A DNA stretch of 64,000 nt, taken from positions 1,178,001 to 1,242,000 of the forward strand of contig OZ004591.1 in assembly GCA_963924555.1 (NCBI GenBank). The letters run 5' to 3'. The position numbers and the translations under genes were made by a program. The notes beneath the pieces were generated by a model that searched no databases, was not told where the DNA came from, and worked only from the letters and a program-made list of their open reading frames with translations. Shown here piece after piece: positions 1 through 15,311 of this stretch (positions within the stretch are counted from its first letter, which is position 1; each line of letters opens with the position of its first letter). This DNA comes from Crambe crambe (lineage: Eukaryota > Porifera > Demospongiae > Poecilosclerida > Crambeidae).

Positions 1-80
1 GGTAATTCAGTTTTCTACAGATTTGGATTATAAATTGCAAGTGATAATATTTCCATGTTAGTTATTCTTATCCTACATAG

Positions 81-3000
81 GTCATAGTTCAAACCTACGA
101 TAAGCTCCAGGACGGTCTCTCAGATATAGACAGAATGCTACTTCAGCATAAACTACAGCAAATCGAAAAGGTACTTGACCAATCACATTTTCATTCCCTG
201 ACATTGTTATACTTAGCTTAGAACCTACATTGTTACTTAGCTTAGAACCTACATTGTTACTTAGCTTAGAACCTACATTGTTACTTAGCTTAGAACCTAC
301 ATTGTTACTTAGCTTAGAACCTACATTGTTACTTAGCTTAGAACCTACATTGTTACTTAGCTTAGAACCTACATTGTTACTTAGCTTAGAACCTACATTG
401 TTACTTAGCTACAACCCTCTCTCTCTCTATCACTTGTGTAGCTGCTTCAGGTAGGACTGGATCAACTGGATTGGGTGAGCACAGCCTTCCCAGACTTCAT
501 AGCAAAGGCTAGCGCAGCAGTGTGTGGGGATCTGCAAGGTACGCTGGACCAAGTGCACGGACACATCCAGTCCACTTGCACCATCACTAAAGGGTGGAGC
601 AAGCTGGAGGGGCTCGACATGTTTCAGAGTGAGAGGGAAGGGCCACAAGATCTCACCGAACTAGAGGAGGCTCATGAGTAAGTCCCTGAGAAATTCATCC
701 TGATTAATAGTGATTATAGCCCCTCCCACCTTACATGTAAGATGAGTAAGTAAGTTCCTGAGAAGTTCACCTTGATTAGTATAGCCCCTCCCACCTAACA
801 TGCAATATATTATGGGTCAATGTATAATGAATTTCACAAGAAAGTCCATAATAGCTACTGGTAATTCTTCTCTTCTTCACAAACTTGTCTTCATAATTAT
901 TATTATCATCTCCAGCCACCTCCTTGATGCTCTCAAATCCACTCTTCCAGCCTCCATGGAGCGAATATCCCAATATATCTCCACAACCTTCCAGTGCATC
1001 CATGAGGCCTCCCAGGAGAGTCCAGCATGGCTGGCATACCTCAAACAAATAGACGGCCTCGTCATTAGCGGCCTAAAGGACATGATGCTAAGAGCCATCT
1101 CTACACTCGTCAGCAGAGTTGTGAAATACGAGCAGGGAGCAACCATTCCTCCATTGGTGATGGTGGAACTTGAACTGCAAGGCTCTGACGTCCAGTTCTC
1201 TCCTCCTCTCAGTTCCTATTCTGCTTTCAGTTCCGTTCCAGAAGTGGTGCAAAAGTGGATGAGTAACTATTCGGAACTGGCCAAATTGTGTCCGAAATTC
1301 GGTTCCGGTGTAGAGAAGACTTGTTACGAAGTGATGAAGTCTGACCCGGATATCAAGAATTCGATGAGCAAGATATGTGCTCACTTGGAAACTAACTCCA
1401 GGCAGTGTCAGGTATAAAGATAAATCATCAGTGACCACACCTCTTTAGTTTCGGGGTAGAGTGTACAGTGGAACCTCTGAATAATGGACACACTTGGGAC
1501 TCAGCTTTTTGTCCTTTGTAGAGAGGTTGTCCTCTTTTGGAGGTTATTTTGTATATACTTTTAAGACTGTCGAAAGCATGAGATATAGAATTCATTATTA
1601 GCTATTACATGTTTTCCTACAGTCATTGCGGAAGAGATTCACTATCTATTCGTTCCTGTGGGAGCAGGATGTGGGTGTGACCTTTGGGGACTTCCTACGG
1701 GGGAGAGCAGCTCCCCACCCACGTCGATTCACCAGACCAGAGACGGTGAGGGGCAGATCCTCCGCCCGTGCTCACAGTGCTTCAAGACCAAAGAGGTTCG
1801 CATAGTTACAATACAGCTGTATGTAGCAGATACTGCAGATTTACCATGTCCATATATACTGAACCTGCTTTTTAAGCATCAGCAAGAACTTCTCTTGAAT
1901 ATTACATGCAGTATCTGAGCTATTGCCTTCCATACACCTTCCTCCTCCCCTCACCCACTCATCCTCCTGACCCTTCCCCCTCTCTTCCTCCTGACTGACC
2001 CCTCCCTCACTCCTCCTCCTGACCCTTCCCCTGCTCTCCTGACCCTCCCTCCCCCACTTTTCTTCCTGACCCCTCCCCACTCCTTCTTCTAACCCCTCAC
2101 CCCCACTCCTCCTCTCAAACCCTAGTTCCACTCCAAGTCTCTCGTCAGTGATGATCCCTCCAGAGCCAAACCTGCCAGGAGTGATAAGTGTGACGGACTG
2201 GGACTTCCTTCAACCCCCCAGCTCCAAGGCCACCACCTCAAGCTCTAGTTCTCCAGAAGATGACCACACCCACAGACCATCACTGGAAGACTTTGATGGA
2301 GAAATCGCTGTCTTTCAGGTACCTATTTTAGTCACAAAAAAAACATCATTCTTCATCTGCTCACAGCTAGTGATGAGTTGCATAGAATCTCTGAATCACG
2401 GACACACTTGAGACCCAGCCTTTTGTCCTTTATTATCCTCTTTTGGAAGTAATGTATACTTAGATTGTGTTATAAAGAGGTTATCCTCTTTCGGAGGTTA
2501 TTTAATATAGAGTATATATACAAAGGTACTTTTAGATCCTCTTTTGGAACCTTTATTCAAAGGTACTTTTAGATCCTCTTTTGGAACCTTTATTCAAAGG
2601 TACTTTTAGATCCTCTTTGGTTTGTGTGAGTGCATATACAAAGGTACTTTTAAATTGTCCCTTTGTTGAGAGGTTTTTCCTCTTTCAGACTGTCCTTTGT
2701 TCCACTGTATTGTTTTGTTTTGATGACTTTGGATGACCTGTTGTAGGGTATTCTGGATCGGTTGAAGAATATAGAGAATGTGAACAATGTCGGGTGGGTG
2801 TGTGTGGACCAACGACCTGTCAAACAGGCACTCAGTTCACTTGCGTCAAAATGGAAGCACGTTTATGCCAACCACCTGGAAAAGCAGGTCAGTGTGTGTG
2901 TCAACTACAGAAACATGACATTAGTCAGTAAATGGTTAAATGCTGACAGTATGATAGTACCATACTTCTTCATCAGCATTACAAAGTTGGAGTGCATCAT

Positions 3001-6000
3001 CTTTGCAATAGGGTGTCGAAATCAATCCATCTTCATGGTAGTAAGAGTCATGGCGGCTCAAACTAACTTTTCTCTATTAAAATTTTTACAGGTTGGTCTT
3101 GTGCTGTCAAATTTGGAAAAGTTCTTCCAAGAGATTGAGCCCGAAGTGGATGCCATCACTGGAGACGAGAGTGACACTCAAGCCTTCATGAAACTCATGA
3201 GCATCTTCAACCAAGTGAGACCCCTATAAAATACTTGAATGAAAATTACCTTTGATAGCATCACTTTCTCAATTCTTTACCAAATTAACAAGTTCTCATT
3301 GTTTTTTTGCCTTTGCTCTATAATAACGCATACATTATGCTACAATCATGACCATTTGCAGGTGAATGCCCAGCAGAATGAGATGGACACTAAGTTTGGG
3401 GCGGCACACAGGGCAGTCGTGATACTGGATAAATTTGAGCATCCCTTGCCATTTGACCTGCGGAAGCAGTTCAGTAATGCCCCATCAAGGTATGTGAGAA
3501 GCTATTGCAGTGCTCAATAGCAGTTGCCCAACATGGCATAACAACAGCACAAGCCCAGAACAACTTGTAACTGTTTAAGAAAGAAAGTAAGAAACAAACA
3601 AACAAATAAACAAACAAACAAACACATAAACAACAAACTAACATAGCTGTGGCAATCTTGAGCTACATCTCCTACTTTTTCAGATGGTCCAACTTGAAGA
3701 AGCGTGTGGCGCTGGGAAAGCAACGGATTGGTCCCCGTATCCAGGCCAAGGGGGGCGTCATCTCTCAGGATCTCCACCAGTTTGGAGTGATTTTCACCAC
3801 ACTCAACGGCCACTTCAGATCCAGCCGGTGCCTCAGGCATGATTGTCCCAGGCATGAAGCTTTGGGCATGCTGGCTGAGTTTGGAAAGGAACTAAAGGCA
3901 CTCCAGGTCCAAGCCAGGGATCTCATCGAGCTGCAAGAGCTCTTAGAAACTTCAGTCTTCAACTTTTCCCTGTTGAAGAAGTAAGTATTGTAGCAACAAT
4001 ATAATTATGGATAGGATAAGATAGTACATATGGATAGGGTAAGATAGTACATATGGATAGGGTAAGATAGTACATATGGATAGGGTAAGATAGTACATAT
4101 GGATAGGGTAAGATAGTACATATGGATAGGGTAAGATAGCATAAAGTACATATCTTTCTTTATCACACACTGTATAGACTTGAAGTTGAGATTTCCACAC
4201 TCCATGAATTATGGAACATTTATGAGTGAGTTCAAGCATTGGTGTACTAAAAACAAGCTGATTTATGACCATTTTTTGACATGCTAACTATACTGCAGGT
4301 CGATTGTGAGTCAGCATGCTTTGTGGTACAAGCATCGCTGGAACGAAGTGGAGACGTCAGAGCTGCTGGTGGAGACAGAGAAACAGACAGAACTCCTCTC
4401 TGGCTTGCCAGCTAAAGTAGTGCAGGACTGGGACGTGTATCTCAACTTGAATGAGACTGTCAACACAGTTCAGATCAGTGTGCCTATGGTGGAAGGCTTG
4501 AAAAGGTCAGTTGGTCTAAGCCTCTCAAAAGGTCAGTACAGATGGTATAAACCCCTGAAAAGGTCAGTACAGATGGTATAAACCCCTGAAAAGGTCAGTA
4601 CAGATGTTATAAACCCCTGAAAAGGTCAGTACAGATGGTATAAACCCCTGAAAAGGTCAGTACAGATGGTATAAACCCCTGAAAAGGTCAGTACAGATGG
4701 TATAAACCCCTGAAAAGGTCAGTACAGATGTTATAAACCCCTGAAAAGGTCAGTACAGATGGTATAAACCCCTGAAAAGGTCAGTACAGATGGTATAAAC
4801 CCCTGAAAATGTCAGTACAATTGGTATAAACCCCTCAATGTTGACTCCCTGAAAAGGGGACACTTTCTTGTATAAATTGTTCTTATGCAATATTGACCCC
4901 TTCCTCCTTCCCCCTTTAGTCCTGCTATGCGCCCTCGTCACTGGAAGCAGGTGATCCGCTATGCCAGCAGGTCCTCCCACCTCTTGGGGAGAGGGGGTAC
5001 CTTTGATCCCTCTCTCTTAGAAGAACTCACTTTTGGACAGCTTCTTCAGATGAATCTCCATGGTACAGCACTTAATATACCATTATGATCAAGCTTGAAA
5101 TCAATCTTTTTCTTCGTACAGTTCACCTTGATGATGTTCTTTCTCTTGTGGAGAGAGCCAGCAAAGATGTTGCCATAGAGTCTCTGCTCAATACCTTTGA
5201 GGAGGTGTGGCTGAGTCGGCAGCTGGAACTGAAGATTCACAAGAGGGTCTCTGACAGTGCACAACAAGAGGTGGGGAGCACAAAAAACAAAAAACAAAAA
5301 CAAAAAAAAATTTCTTTTTATTCACAGGTGATTTCTGATCTGGGTATCGATGGGTTAAATCGCCAAAGTGCCACACCCAAATCCAGAGCTCCATCAGCTC
5401 GTGTGACTTCAGGAGTCCGAAGGTCACAAAGCATTGCATATCCATCGATCTCTGCTACCCATGGAAGCACTAGTGTTCCTCCCCATGTGGCGCTGCTGTG
5501 CAACACGGGAAGTATCTTTGAGACTCTGGAGAGCCATCAGGTGTGTAGTGTGGTGTGTCATGTTGTGTTGGAGTAGGAATTGAGGCAACAGAGGCTTTGA
5601 AAATACATGGTTGTCTTGTGATCATACTGTACTAAAAATAAATGCATAATACATATAATTATACCACACATGCAACACAGACCTCCCTACAGAGCCTGGA
5701 GGGTACCATGGCTGCTGTCTCTTTTGCCGACGAGCTTCACAAGTGGCACAAGCAGCTGCAGACCATCGAGGCAGTTCTCATCATTTGGCTCAAAGTTCAG
5801 CACCTCTGGGTCCAGCTAGAAGAGGTCAGACCACCATAAATAGCAACAGGGTAATTCTTGTGGGCCAAAAAATAGTGACTTTGTGAACATAACCGTGAAA
5901 TTGAGTAGTTACTAGCATGTTTAAAGAGGAGAAACTTGATTTAATATCTCCCCCCTCCCCCCTACAGGTTTATTCTTTTAGTGATATACAGCAACACCTC

Positions 6001-9000
6001 TCCAGTCAAGCCTTCATCTTCTCCAATGCTGATCGAGAGTTCAGAGAGCTGATGTCCCTCACAGCCAAAAACCCTGCAGTTCTAGCCATCTGCCTAAAAG
6101 ACGGTGCGTTGGGTATCTTGATCAGAAAGGAAGCAGGAATTTTATTGAAAACTTCCCCCACTATAGCACTATAGTGATAGCTACAGTACTACAAGTTGTG
6201 GTTGATAAATTCTGGGAGAATTTTATATATCTCATACACAGTCAGTCCCACTATGATTATACTTCTCTCCCCTTTTCAGAACTTTTGTTTTCACTGGATA
6301 AAATGCACAACAACCTGCAGCAGTGTCAGGTGGCTCTGGTGCAGTACATGGAGGGACAGAGATTCAAGTGTTCATGGTTCTACTTGCTCCCACTGGAAGA
6401 TATCCTACAGCTGGTCTGCTATGGTAAGCAACAGTGGCAAGAGTGTGCAACAATACAGTTACACCTGCAACAACAACAACAACAATAACAACAACACAAT
6501 ATCAACAACTACAGTAATAACAGCCTCTCAAATTTTATATATTCAACCCTAAAGCCAAGCTAATTTTAATCCCAAAGTAGTTATGTGATTTCTTCTTCTT
6601 CTTCATTAGGTTCCAGTCTCCACTTGCTGTCAAAAAATCTTCCTAAAATTCTGCACCATGTTGGCGGCCTTCACTTCAACGGTACTCTTCCTTCTCCTTC
6701 CCTTGGTTACACACCTATTCAAGGTGGAGGAGAAAAGGGTGTGGCTTACAGGGGAGAGGGAGGTGGGGTCTCAATCATTACAGCAGTATTGGGGAAGAGT
6801 GGAGAGATAATGGACCTGAATCAGGTAGAATATAACTGAAGGAAAAATCTCTGAATTACAGTAAAGAGCTCTTTTTCAGAGCTAGCTAATTCACAGGTAT
6901 TTGCATCATTAGGAAATCCATATGTACATTATGTAGGGAGTATCTTGTGAGGGTCCAGTGGAAAGCATTATCTCTAAGCTTCTCTCCTCCATTTCGTCCA
7001 CACTTAAGTCCCACCTCTCCACTACCCAAACAAGATTGACTCTCGAAGCATCATCATCTCCACCTCAAAGCTCTCTTCCGTCTCTCTCCAATCTTCACGA
7101 TCTCTGGATCAGTAATACACCCACCCAGATCGCACTCATGGTTGTCACACTGTTTCTCGAGTCCTCTCTCTCCTTGGCTGTGCAAAATACTTCTTCCAAT
7201 CAGAATGTGTGGCCACTAAACGATCTATCAAAGGAGGTTCACGACTCCCTCACTTTCATCTCACAGCTCCTCCAAGGGAAATTTCCTAGAGAAAGTGAAC
7301 ATGAGGTCAAGGGTAGTTCCAATCTTACTGATTTTCAGAGCGAGGGAGGTAATGCTGGGTCTGATGTTGCACTAAAGTCCTCAGTCCCAGGAAGCCAGTT
7401 TGAAGAAAGTGAATATAACAGTAGCTTGACTTTAACTGAAGAACAGAGACCATCACAGACCAGGAACACAAAGTCGTACCACATCAGCCCTGATCAAGTC
7501 ACTAGATTCCAGAAAATTGCAGTCATTTTGTATAGCTATAAACGCAAGATAAATGAACTTCGGCAGCTTCTAGAATTGATGCCTAATGTTGACTTGATGA
7601 AGAGCTCCAACTGGGAGTCTATGCTTCACTTTGATTGGTTGCCTGAGAAGCAAACTTGTTTGGTTTCGGCGTTGGATGCATCCTTCCCCAATGGCTGCAA
7701 CTATTCAGAGACTGCAAGGCCTTTTCTTCATGTTCCTCAGAGCGAGAATGCTCTACACTACATGCTCCAGGCCATGAGCAATGGCACAAATATCCTTCTT
7801 GTTGGAGCTCAGGTAAAATCTGAAAGACAGTTAAAGTAATACAGGTCAATCCACTAGATGTGCATTTTAAACTCTGTACTTATACTTATCCTTTCTGTAC
7901 TTATGCTCGACCATTATTTCTGTACACTTGACCTCTGTACTTCTTTGTACCACTGTACTACAGTCAGCCATACACATTTATACTACCCAGCAGCAGAGGT
8001 GACCTATGTCATTTTTTCCCCTCTCCCCAGAGTGTTGGTAAGACTTCTTTGGTTCATGAGCTGTCTTCATTCACTGGCCAGCTGCTTTTTTCCTTCCACT
8101 GTTCTTCACAAGTGTCTCACATCACCATACTCAACTGCATCAGAGGAATGGCTGCCACAGGTACACTCCTATGCTCAATGAAAAAATAATGATATAGGAT
8201 TTACCAAACATCTCCAACCATTATTTTGATTGCTTATCGTTGTAGGTTGCTTGTTATACTTGCACTCCATCGACAAGCTAGAGCCTGACATTCTACAGAC
8301 CACTTGCTCTCTGCTCTCACTTGTACAACAGGCTCGACTTCACGGCAAATCCAGCCTGCGGTGGATGGGAGAAAACATCAAAATATCCTCTGAAGGCGTA
8401 TGTCTTGCCAGCATCAGCACTCCACTCCCTCTTCTCTCTGACTATGTCCTGCCACCCATCTTGCCATCTTCTCTCGTGGATGCTTTCAAAATCTGCAGCG
8501 TTGAAGCTCCAGATCGAAGAGAGATCCTGAATGCCTTGTTTGGTATTCACCTCTTTGAAAATGCAGCAAGTTTGGCCGAATCCCTTCAAACTTTCTGCAG
8601 TGCATTCGAAGAGATCTTTACGCCTCTTTCCACTGGATGTATATCAGGGCCAAACTCTTCAACAACTAGTGTGGCATCAGTATACATCAGCCTTCACTGG
8701 TTGAAAACTGTTGTTTTACTCTCCCAGAAGCACATGAGAGAGTTCTATAACCTCGGTGCCATTTCTGCAGACAATGTGGGCCAACCGGTGGCTGGAGATG
8801 GCCTGCATGCACCGAGTATGGTATACTCTGAGATATCGGAGAGCACTAGAGCTTCTATGAAGGGAAGGATTAGTGGCACTGAAGATGCTTCTCAACTGAA
8901 AGTCTTGCAGAGACAATCTCTTGAAGAGTTCTCCTTAGTCCTTGCCCTCAAGGACTCCATGTTGTGTTCTTTTCTTCCTGGCAGTCAGGATTACCAGATC

Positions 9001-12000
9001 ATCGTCAAGTTGATACGGGATTTGTTTCCAAACTGTGACATCGAAGGGCTGTTGGCTCACGAGGGAAGTGTGAGGGAGGGTATGGCAGTGAAGGCCAGAC
9101 AGAACCCGGAGGCTGGTGAATCTGCTCGTGAGTCTCGTGCTGCTAGTGTGATGCAAATGATGCAGGATGACCGCCATTCAAGTGAAGGTACGATGCTGGG
9201 AAAATTTTACAGCAGTGTTCTGTAACTATTTCAAAACAGCAAGTATTTTGCTGCTATGCTATACTAGTGAGGCTAGTAGAATTACTCTATAACTGCTAAC
9301 ATGTTAGCTACGAGTATACACTCCATTTTCCACTCATGAAAAAATTAATTTTTTAAATGATCGAGTGGCTCTACCTCTGCAGCTACTTCTACTGTTGAGG
9401 AGCAAATAGTGCAAGGTTGCTACCTGCTTCATTTCATCCCTACTCCAACTTTCCAAAGTGCTGTGGCACAAGTAAGAACCATCAATATTACTCCTTAAAA
9501 TGCTAGCTATAATATTCCTAACCAAATTCTGAATTTCAAATATAATACCATCAGAGAGGTGATAACCCATACTCTCTGCTGATATCTTTAGGAATTGAGA
9601 AAGTTACAGCTTGCAGTTATAGACTAATTTTACTTGTTTTCTATTGTACCTATGTAGATTGTCAGTCTGGTGCAGATGAACAGATTTGTGGCTGTATGTG
9701 GTCCCAGCAACTGTGGTAAGACTGCAGCCATTCAAGTGGCAGCCGAGGCCCTGAGACAGTCTTCCAGCCTCTCACAGGTCTGCTGCATCACCACCACTAC
9801 CATAGCTGTCAATGCAATGAGGGAAGAACAGTTGTTGGGACATCAAAACAAGGACAATGGGTGAGTCCAGGACTAACTCCTCACCAAATTTGAGCCTTAA
9901 GTTTGCATTTTTATGGGTATATTTAATTAATCAGATCGTGGCAGGATGGTGTTCTTTCTCACCTGCTGTCATCTGCAATGAGTAGCAGTGGTGGTAGCAG
10001 TGGAGAAGGCAGCAGTGTTGGTGGAAAGGTCGGGGTTCAGTGGTTCATTTTGGATGGAACACCTACACCTGATCAAATGGACACTCTGGCCTCCTGTTAT
10101 CATGAAAGTACTCTCACTCTCAGTAATGGGCACTCTATCTTCCTGAGTCCATCCATCAAGTTCATACTGGAGGTAAAGAGATGGGATTAGTAGGGACACC
10201 TCTCTAATCAGGACACCTCTCTAGTAAAGACACTTCTCTAATCAGGACACCTCTCTAATCAGGACACCTCTCTAATCAGGACTCTTTAAAGGTTTCAAGA
10301 GTGTCCACTTTGAGAGGTTCCATAATTATAGAGTAGCTTCTTCAGGCTTGCATAATGGTTCTCTCACTAGGTTCCTGACGTCAGTGTGCTGACACCAGCT
10401 TTAGCTGCAAAAGTGGCCAGAGTTGTCATTCCACCAGACACCATCAGCTGGAAAGACATCGTCTCGAAGTGGCTATACAATTTCCCCGATCACAGGTCTC
10501 TCCTAGAGGCACTCTTCAACAAATACGTCCCTCAAACTCTGGACTTCATCTCTCCAGCTCTGCTGCGTTCTGATGATGCAGCTGCAAGTGTGGAGCAGTC
10601 CACTCTGAGTGTCAGTGCAAGCCCATCCACTATAGAGGCCCAAGAACTGAAGCTCTCTGAAGTGCACATCATCAATACATGCTGTAACATTCTCCAGGTA
10701 CTATAGTAAACTCCTTAACAGCTCTGTTGCAGTCACCCATGAAAATTAGAACACCTCTCTAATCATGACATCACTCTAATCAGGAATCAGGACACCACTC
10801 TAATTAGGATGCCCCTGTAATTAGGACACCAGGACACCTTTCTAGTCAGGACACCACTATAACTAGGACACCCTGGTCCCTAAAATGTCTTGATTTTAAT
10901 TTCGTCTCTTCCAGAGCATTCTTCCATTCTATTCTACCGAGGATCCTTATTTCCCTGAGGACATGGAACGTGTCTTTATCTATGCAATGGTCTGGTCCTG
11001 CGGCGGATTCCTATCAGTGAAAAATAAAATCACATTCGACCATTGGTGGCGAACAAGTATGAACTCCGACTCTAACAAGTTCCTCTTCCCCGAAAGTGGG
11101 ACACTGTGGGATTATTACACCAAGCCTGACTCACACGCCTTCCTATCGTGGAGGAGCAGTCTTCCTTCACTGTCTTTACCACCTGATAAAACCACACCCT
11201 GTTTTGTACCCAGTGTGCGTTCCTCTGCCGTTATCCACCTCATTAGTTTACTAATTGGAGGGGGTTTCCCTGTCCTGTTGAACGGCATTGGAGGTAGTGG
11301 GAAGACGTCGCTATTGAAGTATTTCTTGAGCGACAGCTGCAAACTCGGAGAATCTGATACGAATTTGCTCCATGTTTACTGCAATTTGCTGACGTCAGCA
11401 GAAGTCATTTGGAACCAAATATCAGACTCCTTGGAATGGGATTGGGGAAAGAAGTACACGCCTAAAGAAAACAAGAAACTGTTTTGTTGCATTGATGATC
11501 TTCACAATGTAGAGGTACATAATGGTGGTGGGGGGGGGGGGGGGGGGGGTTTCCATAGTTCGGTTTGTCAAAAATTAGCCACAAAAATATTCTCCCCACA
11601 AAAAATGCTATACAGTATATGAGCTTAGTTCTGCAGCTGCTAATAGGTGATGCTTGAGGCAGATATGAACTGTTTGAGCATAATGTGTTGTTGTTGTTGT
11701 TGTTGTTGTTTTGGGGGGTGGGTGGGGCTTATTGAATTTCTTGCAGTGAATGTTATGCGCATTCCATCTGTTGTTGTTGTTGTTGTTGTTGCTATTATCA
11801 TTGTGCTGACATAGTGTTCTGGTCCTTGTGAGCTGGTGAGGCAACATCTCTCCACTGGAAGAGTGTGTGACGCAGCCATGGGAAAGTGGCATGACATATC
11901 TAAGGTCTGCTATCTGGTCACCACTGACCAATCCTCTCAAATCTCACCTTTGACCTCTCAAGTCCTCAAGCATTTTGCAGTGATCCAGTGGGACTCCTAC

Positions 12001-14714
12001 AGGTATTTATTGTAACGTGTTAAGCATTGTAAATCATAGTAACATGGTTAATCATTGTAACATGATTAATCATTGTAACGTGGTTAAGCATTGTAAATCA
12101 TAGTAACATGGTTAATCATTGTAACATGGTTAATCATTGTAAATCATAGTAACATGATTAATCATTGTAACATGGTTAGAGAGTTATTAGCCAATAAACC
12201 AAATAAATGTTATATTTTTTTCCAGCTCTGAGGAGTTGGTCCATATTCTGGACTCACTACTCAAGGCATACATTTTCCCGCACTCAATGGAGCCGTCCTC
12301 CTCCTCCACCACACCCACTCATGATCATCGCTGCATCACACCCGACATTGGTCACAAGTTAGTGCAAGCAGCTGTCCAAATCCACTCCAAACTTACATCT
12401 ATCTTCCTCTCCACTCCCGAACGCCTGCACTACTGCTTCACCTTGAAAGACCTCACAGCTGTGTTCAGGTAGGCCAAGATTGATGCATGCAATTGAAGGG
12501 ATTGATTCAAAGGATGAGGATTCCTACACACCTCCTAAAACTAATGCCTTCCTCATTCAATATCCAGGCATCTCTGTGTGAAATTCTCCGATGCTAGAAA
12601 TGTCCATGTGCAGGACCTGCTGTTGGAGTGGCAGCGGCAGACCTGGTGGAAGTGGGCAGGACAGATGAGCAGTCAGGTCGATCGTGACAGGTACTGGGAG
12701 ACCGTTTCCCACGCTCTGAGAAAGTACTTCAACCAAGACAGCATGGTTAGAACTAAGTACCTAGCTATGTCTCCAATTCTCCCTTTATTGCAACACTCAG
12801 TGGAACTTCTAGTTATTCCATAACATTATAGATGCACCTCTGAAATGAGGACACAAGTGGAAAGTCCAATAAAAGACACTACGAAAGAGGAAAAACCTCT
12901 CAACAAAGGACAATCTAAAAGTACCTTCTTTATAGACAAAAGGCTGGATCCCAAGTGTGTCAGGTTCCACTTCAATGACTTGTCTTAAAAAGTATCCACA
13001 CTAAAAAGTTCCATTGTGATCAGTGGAGGTGTAGTCTATATTCATACACTTATGATCATACCACCTACTGACCATGTGACTATCATGTGACTGTCATCAT
13101 TGTTTTAGCTTCCTCTGTTGCTGCTTGAGAGCTCTACTGAACTGCCTCCTGAAGTGATTCAAGATGTGAGGGCGAGATTGAAGAATGAGTTGCTGGAATA
13201 CAACCTCTCTTACCCCGCCATCCATATTAACCTCTATGATGTAAGTAGACCCAAAATGGCATCTTAGCTTGTGAAATATTTCCATGCATTTCCCTATTAG
13301 TGTACTGTCGAAGAGGTGTGTTACCTTAGTCACACGATCAACTCCCCACCTGATCTTGGTCATGTGATTACACTGGGCAATGCCCACCCAGAACCCCTTG
13401 TGCGTCTAGCCTCCTTGCATTGCGGCTACACAGTGGTCAAAGTCTCTCAATTCTTCAGCCAGAGCCTCCTTCACTCCAGCAGTCAGTGTGGAATGTCTCC
13501 TTCTTCCTACGACATCCCTCAATTCCGCAAAGACTTGATCGCGATCTGCACCACAGCAGGTGTAAAGAACGAGAAACTGGTGCTTCTCTTGACGGAGAAG
13601 GAGATACTTCATGAGTCCTTCTTGACCAGCGTGTACGAGTTTGTGAAAGATTGCGCCATCTCTGCCCTCTTCACCAAAGAAGAACGGGCTAAGATCATTA
13701 GTGGTGTTCGTGGAGATCTGACACAATTGGGTGTGGTCTTTAGCAAGGATAATGCTTGGAATTTCTTCCTTAAGTAAGTTGCAATATGAATCCAGAGGCC
13801 CAGAGATATGATCTGAAGCAAAAATTGTCAGAAAATGACCAGTGGCCAGCTAAGCTCTAACTATCGATCTACCATTCTTGCCACATCTTCATACTTTAGC
13901 TTTTAAATTTAATTTGGAGATAGTCTAACCATTATAGAACACATGACAGAAGTTTAGAGAAATGGTTAGTTTAATTCTAACTGAGATCGTGTATAATGTA
14001 TAGCTACTATGAGAATGCTCCTGTAATTATTATTGCACTGACTCTATTAGACGAGTGAAGGCTAATCTTCGTGTTGTGGTGTCACTGCCTGAACTGAGGG
14101 ACGTGGTGAAGTCAGGTTGCTACAGGTGGCAGGAGCTGTTTCGCTCCATTTCAGTGCACACTCAGCTTCCCTGGGAGAGAAAGAGGCTGGTGGAGGTTGC
14201 TACATTCCATCTTCAAGGTGAGGAAGGAGTAAGCAAACACGTAACAAAAAGCACGAACGAACAAAAACAAACAAATTGAAGGATTAAATGAGAACAAATC
14301 CATTTGACCATACGAATACATGGTCCTTCCCCTTCTCCCTCCCTCCTCCCCTTTCTCTCCCCTCCTCCCCCTCCCCTCCTTTCCCTCTCCCTCCCCTTGT
14401 CCCCTCTCCCCCTCCCCTTGGCTCCTCATTTTTTTTCCTTCCATAATTCTTGTCCAGAATGCGAGTATCTTGCAGCTGGTCAGGTAGAAGGTCTGGCCCA
14501 CCTGCTGGCTTCCATCCACCTGCAGCTTCGCACCAGGAGAGAGATCAGAGCCTCCAATGCCACTTATCAGCACTTTGTGGAAAGGTTCATCTATATTAGC
14601 TACCTACCAACATGAAAGAGAAAGAATGAAAGAAAGAAAAAAAGAACGAAAGAAAGGAAAGAAAGAAAGAATCAATGAGAGAGAGAGAGAGAAGAACGAA
14701 AGAAAGAAAGAATC

Positions 14715-14772
<58 letters not shown>

Positions 14773-15275
14773 GTCAAGTTACCAAACCTGTAGAGATGTC
14801 ATATAATGGATTTCATTCCGGACATTCTTTTTTCTTAGGTTTGTTCATGAGCTCAATATGCTCCACGAAACCAATCAATCCGAGTCATCTCAACTGACCT
14901 TTGCTCTGAGCTGCCTGCAGCTCGCCACAAAGAAGGTGAGCTGTCTGATTGAGAGGGTCAGGAGAGAAGAGGTGGTATTGGCAGAGAAGAGCGAGGCCTG
15001 CATCAAACTTCTGGTTCAGATTGGTCAAGACACTGCCATCTCTTGCCAGCACAATAAACTGGTCACCAAGCAAAGGGAAAGGATTGCTCACCTAAAGAAG
15101 GTCAGTTGTTATGCATGTAACACTTATCAATCAGGACACTTCTTTTGTTAATCAGGACACTTCTTTTATTAATCAGGACACTTCTTTTATTAATCAGGAC
15201 ACTTTTTACTGATCCCAAAAGTGTCTTCATTAATTATTGTAAACTCAATTTTAGCAAGCAACTTCTCCCTCTCTC

Positions 15276-15311
<36 letters not shown>

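Noticed and set aside
230..454. Open frame of LLSLEPT repeats
   Set aside because: It is a 24-bp minisatellite read in one frame, and lies between a clear donor and acceptor of the dynein-like gene.
4005..4272. Open frame of PYPYVLS repeats on the minus strand
   Set aside because: Comes from the 23-bp minisatellite; no family match and no splice context.
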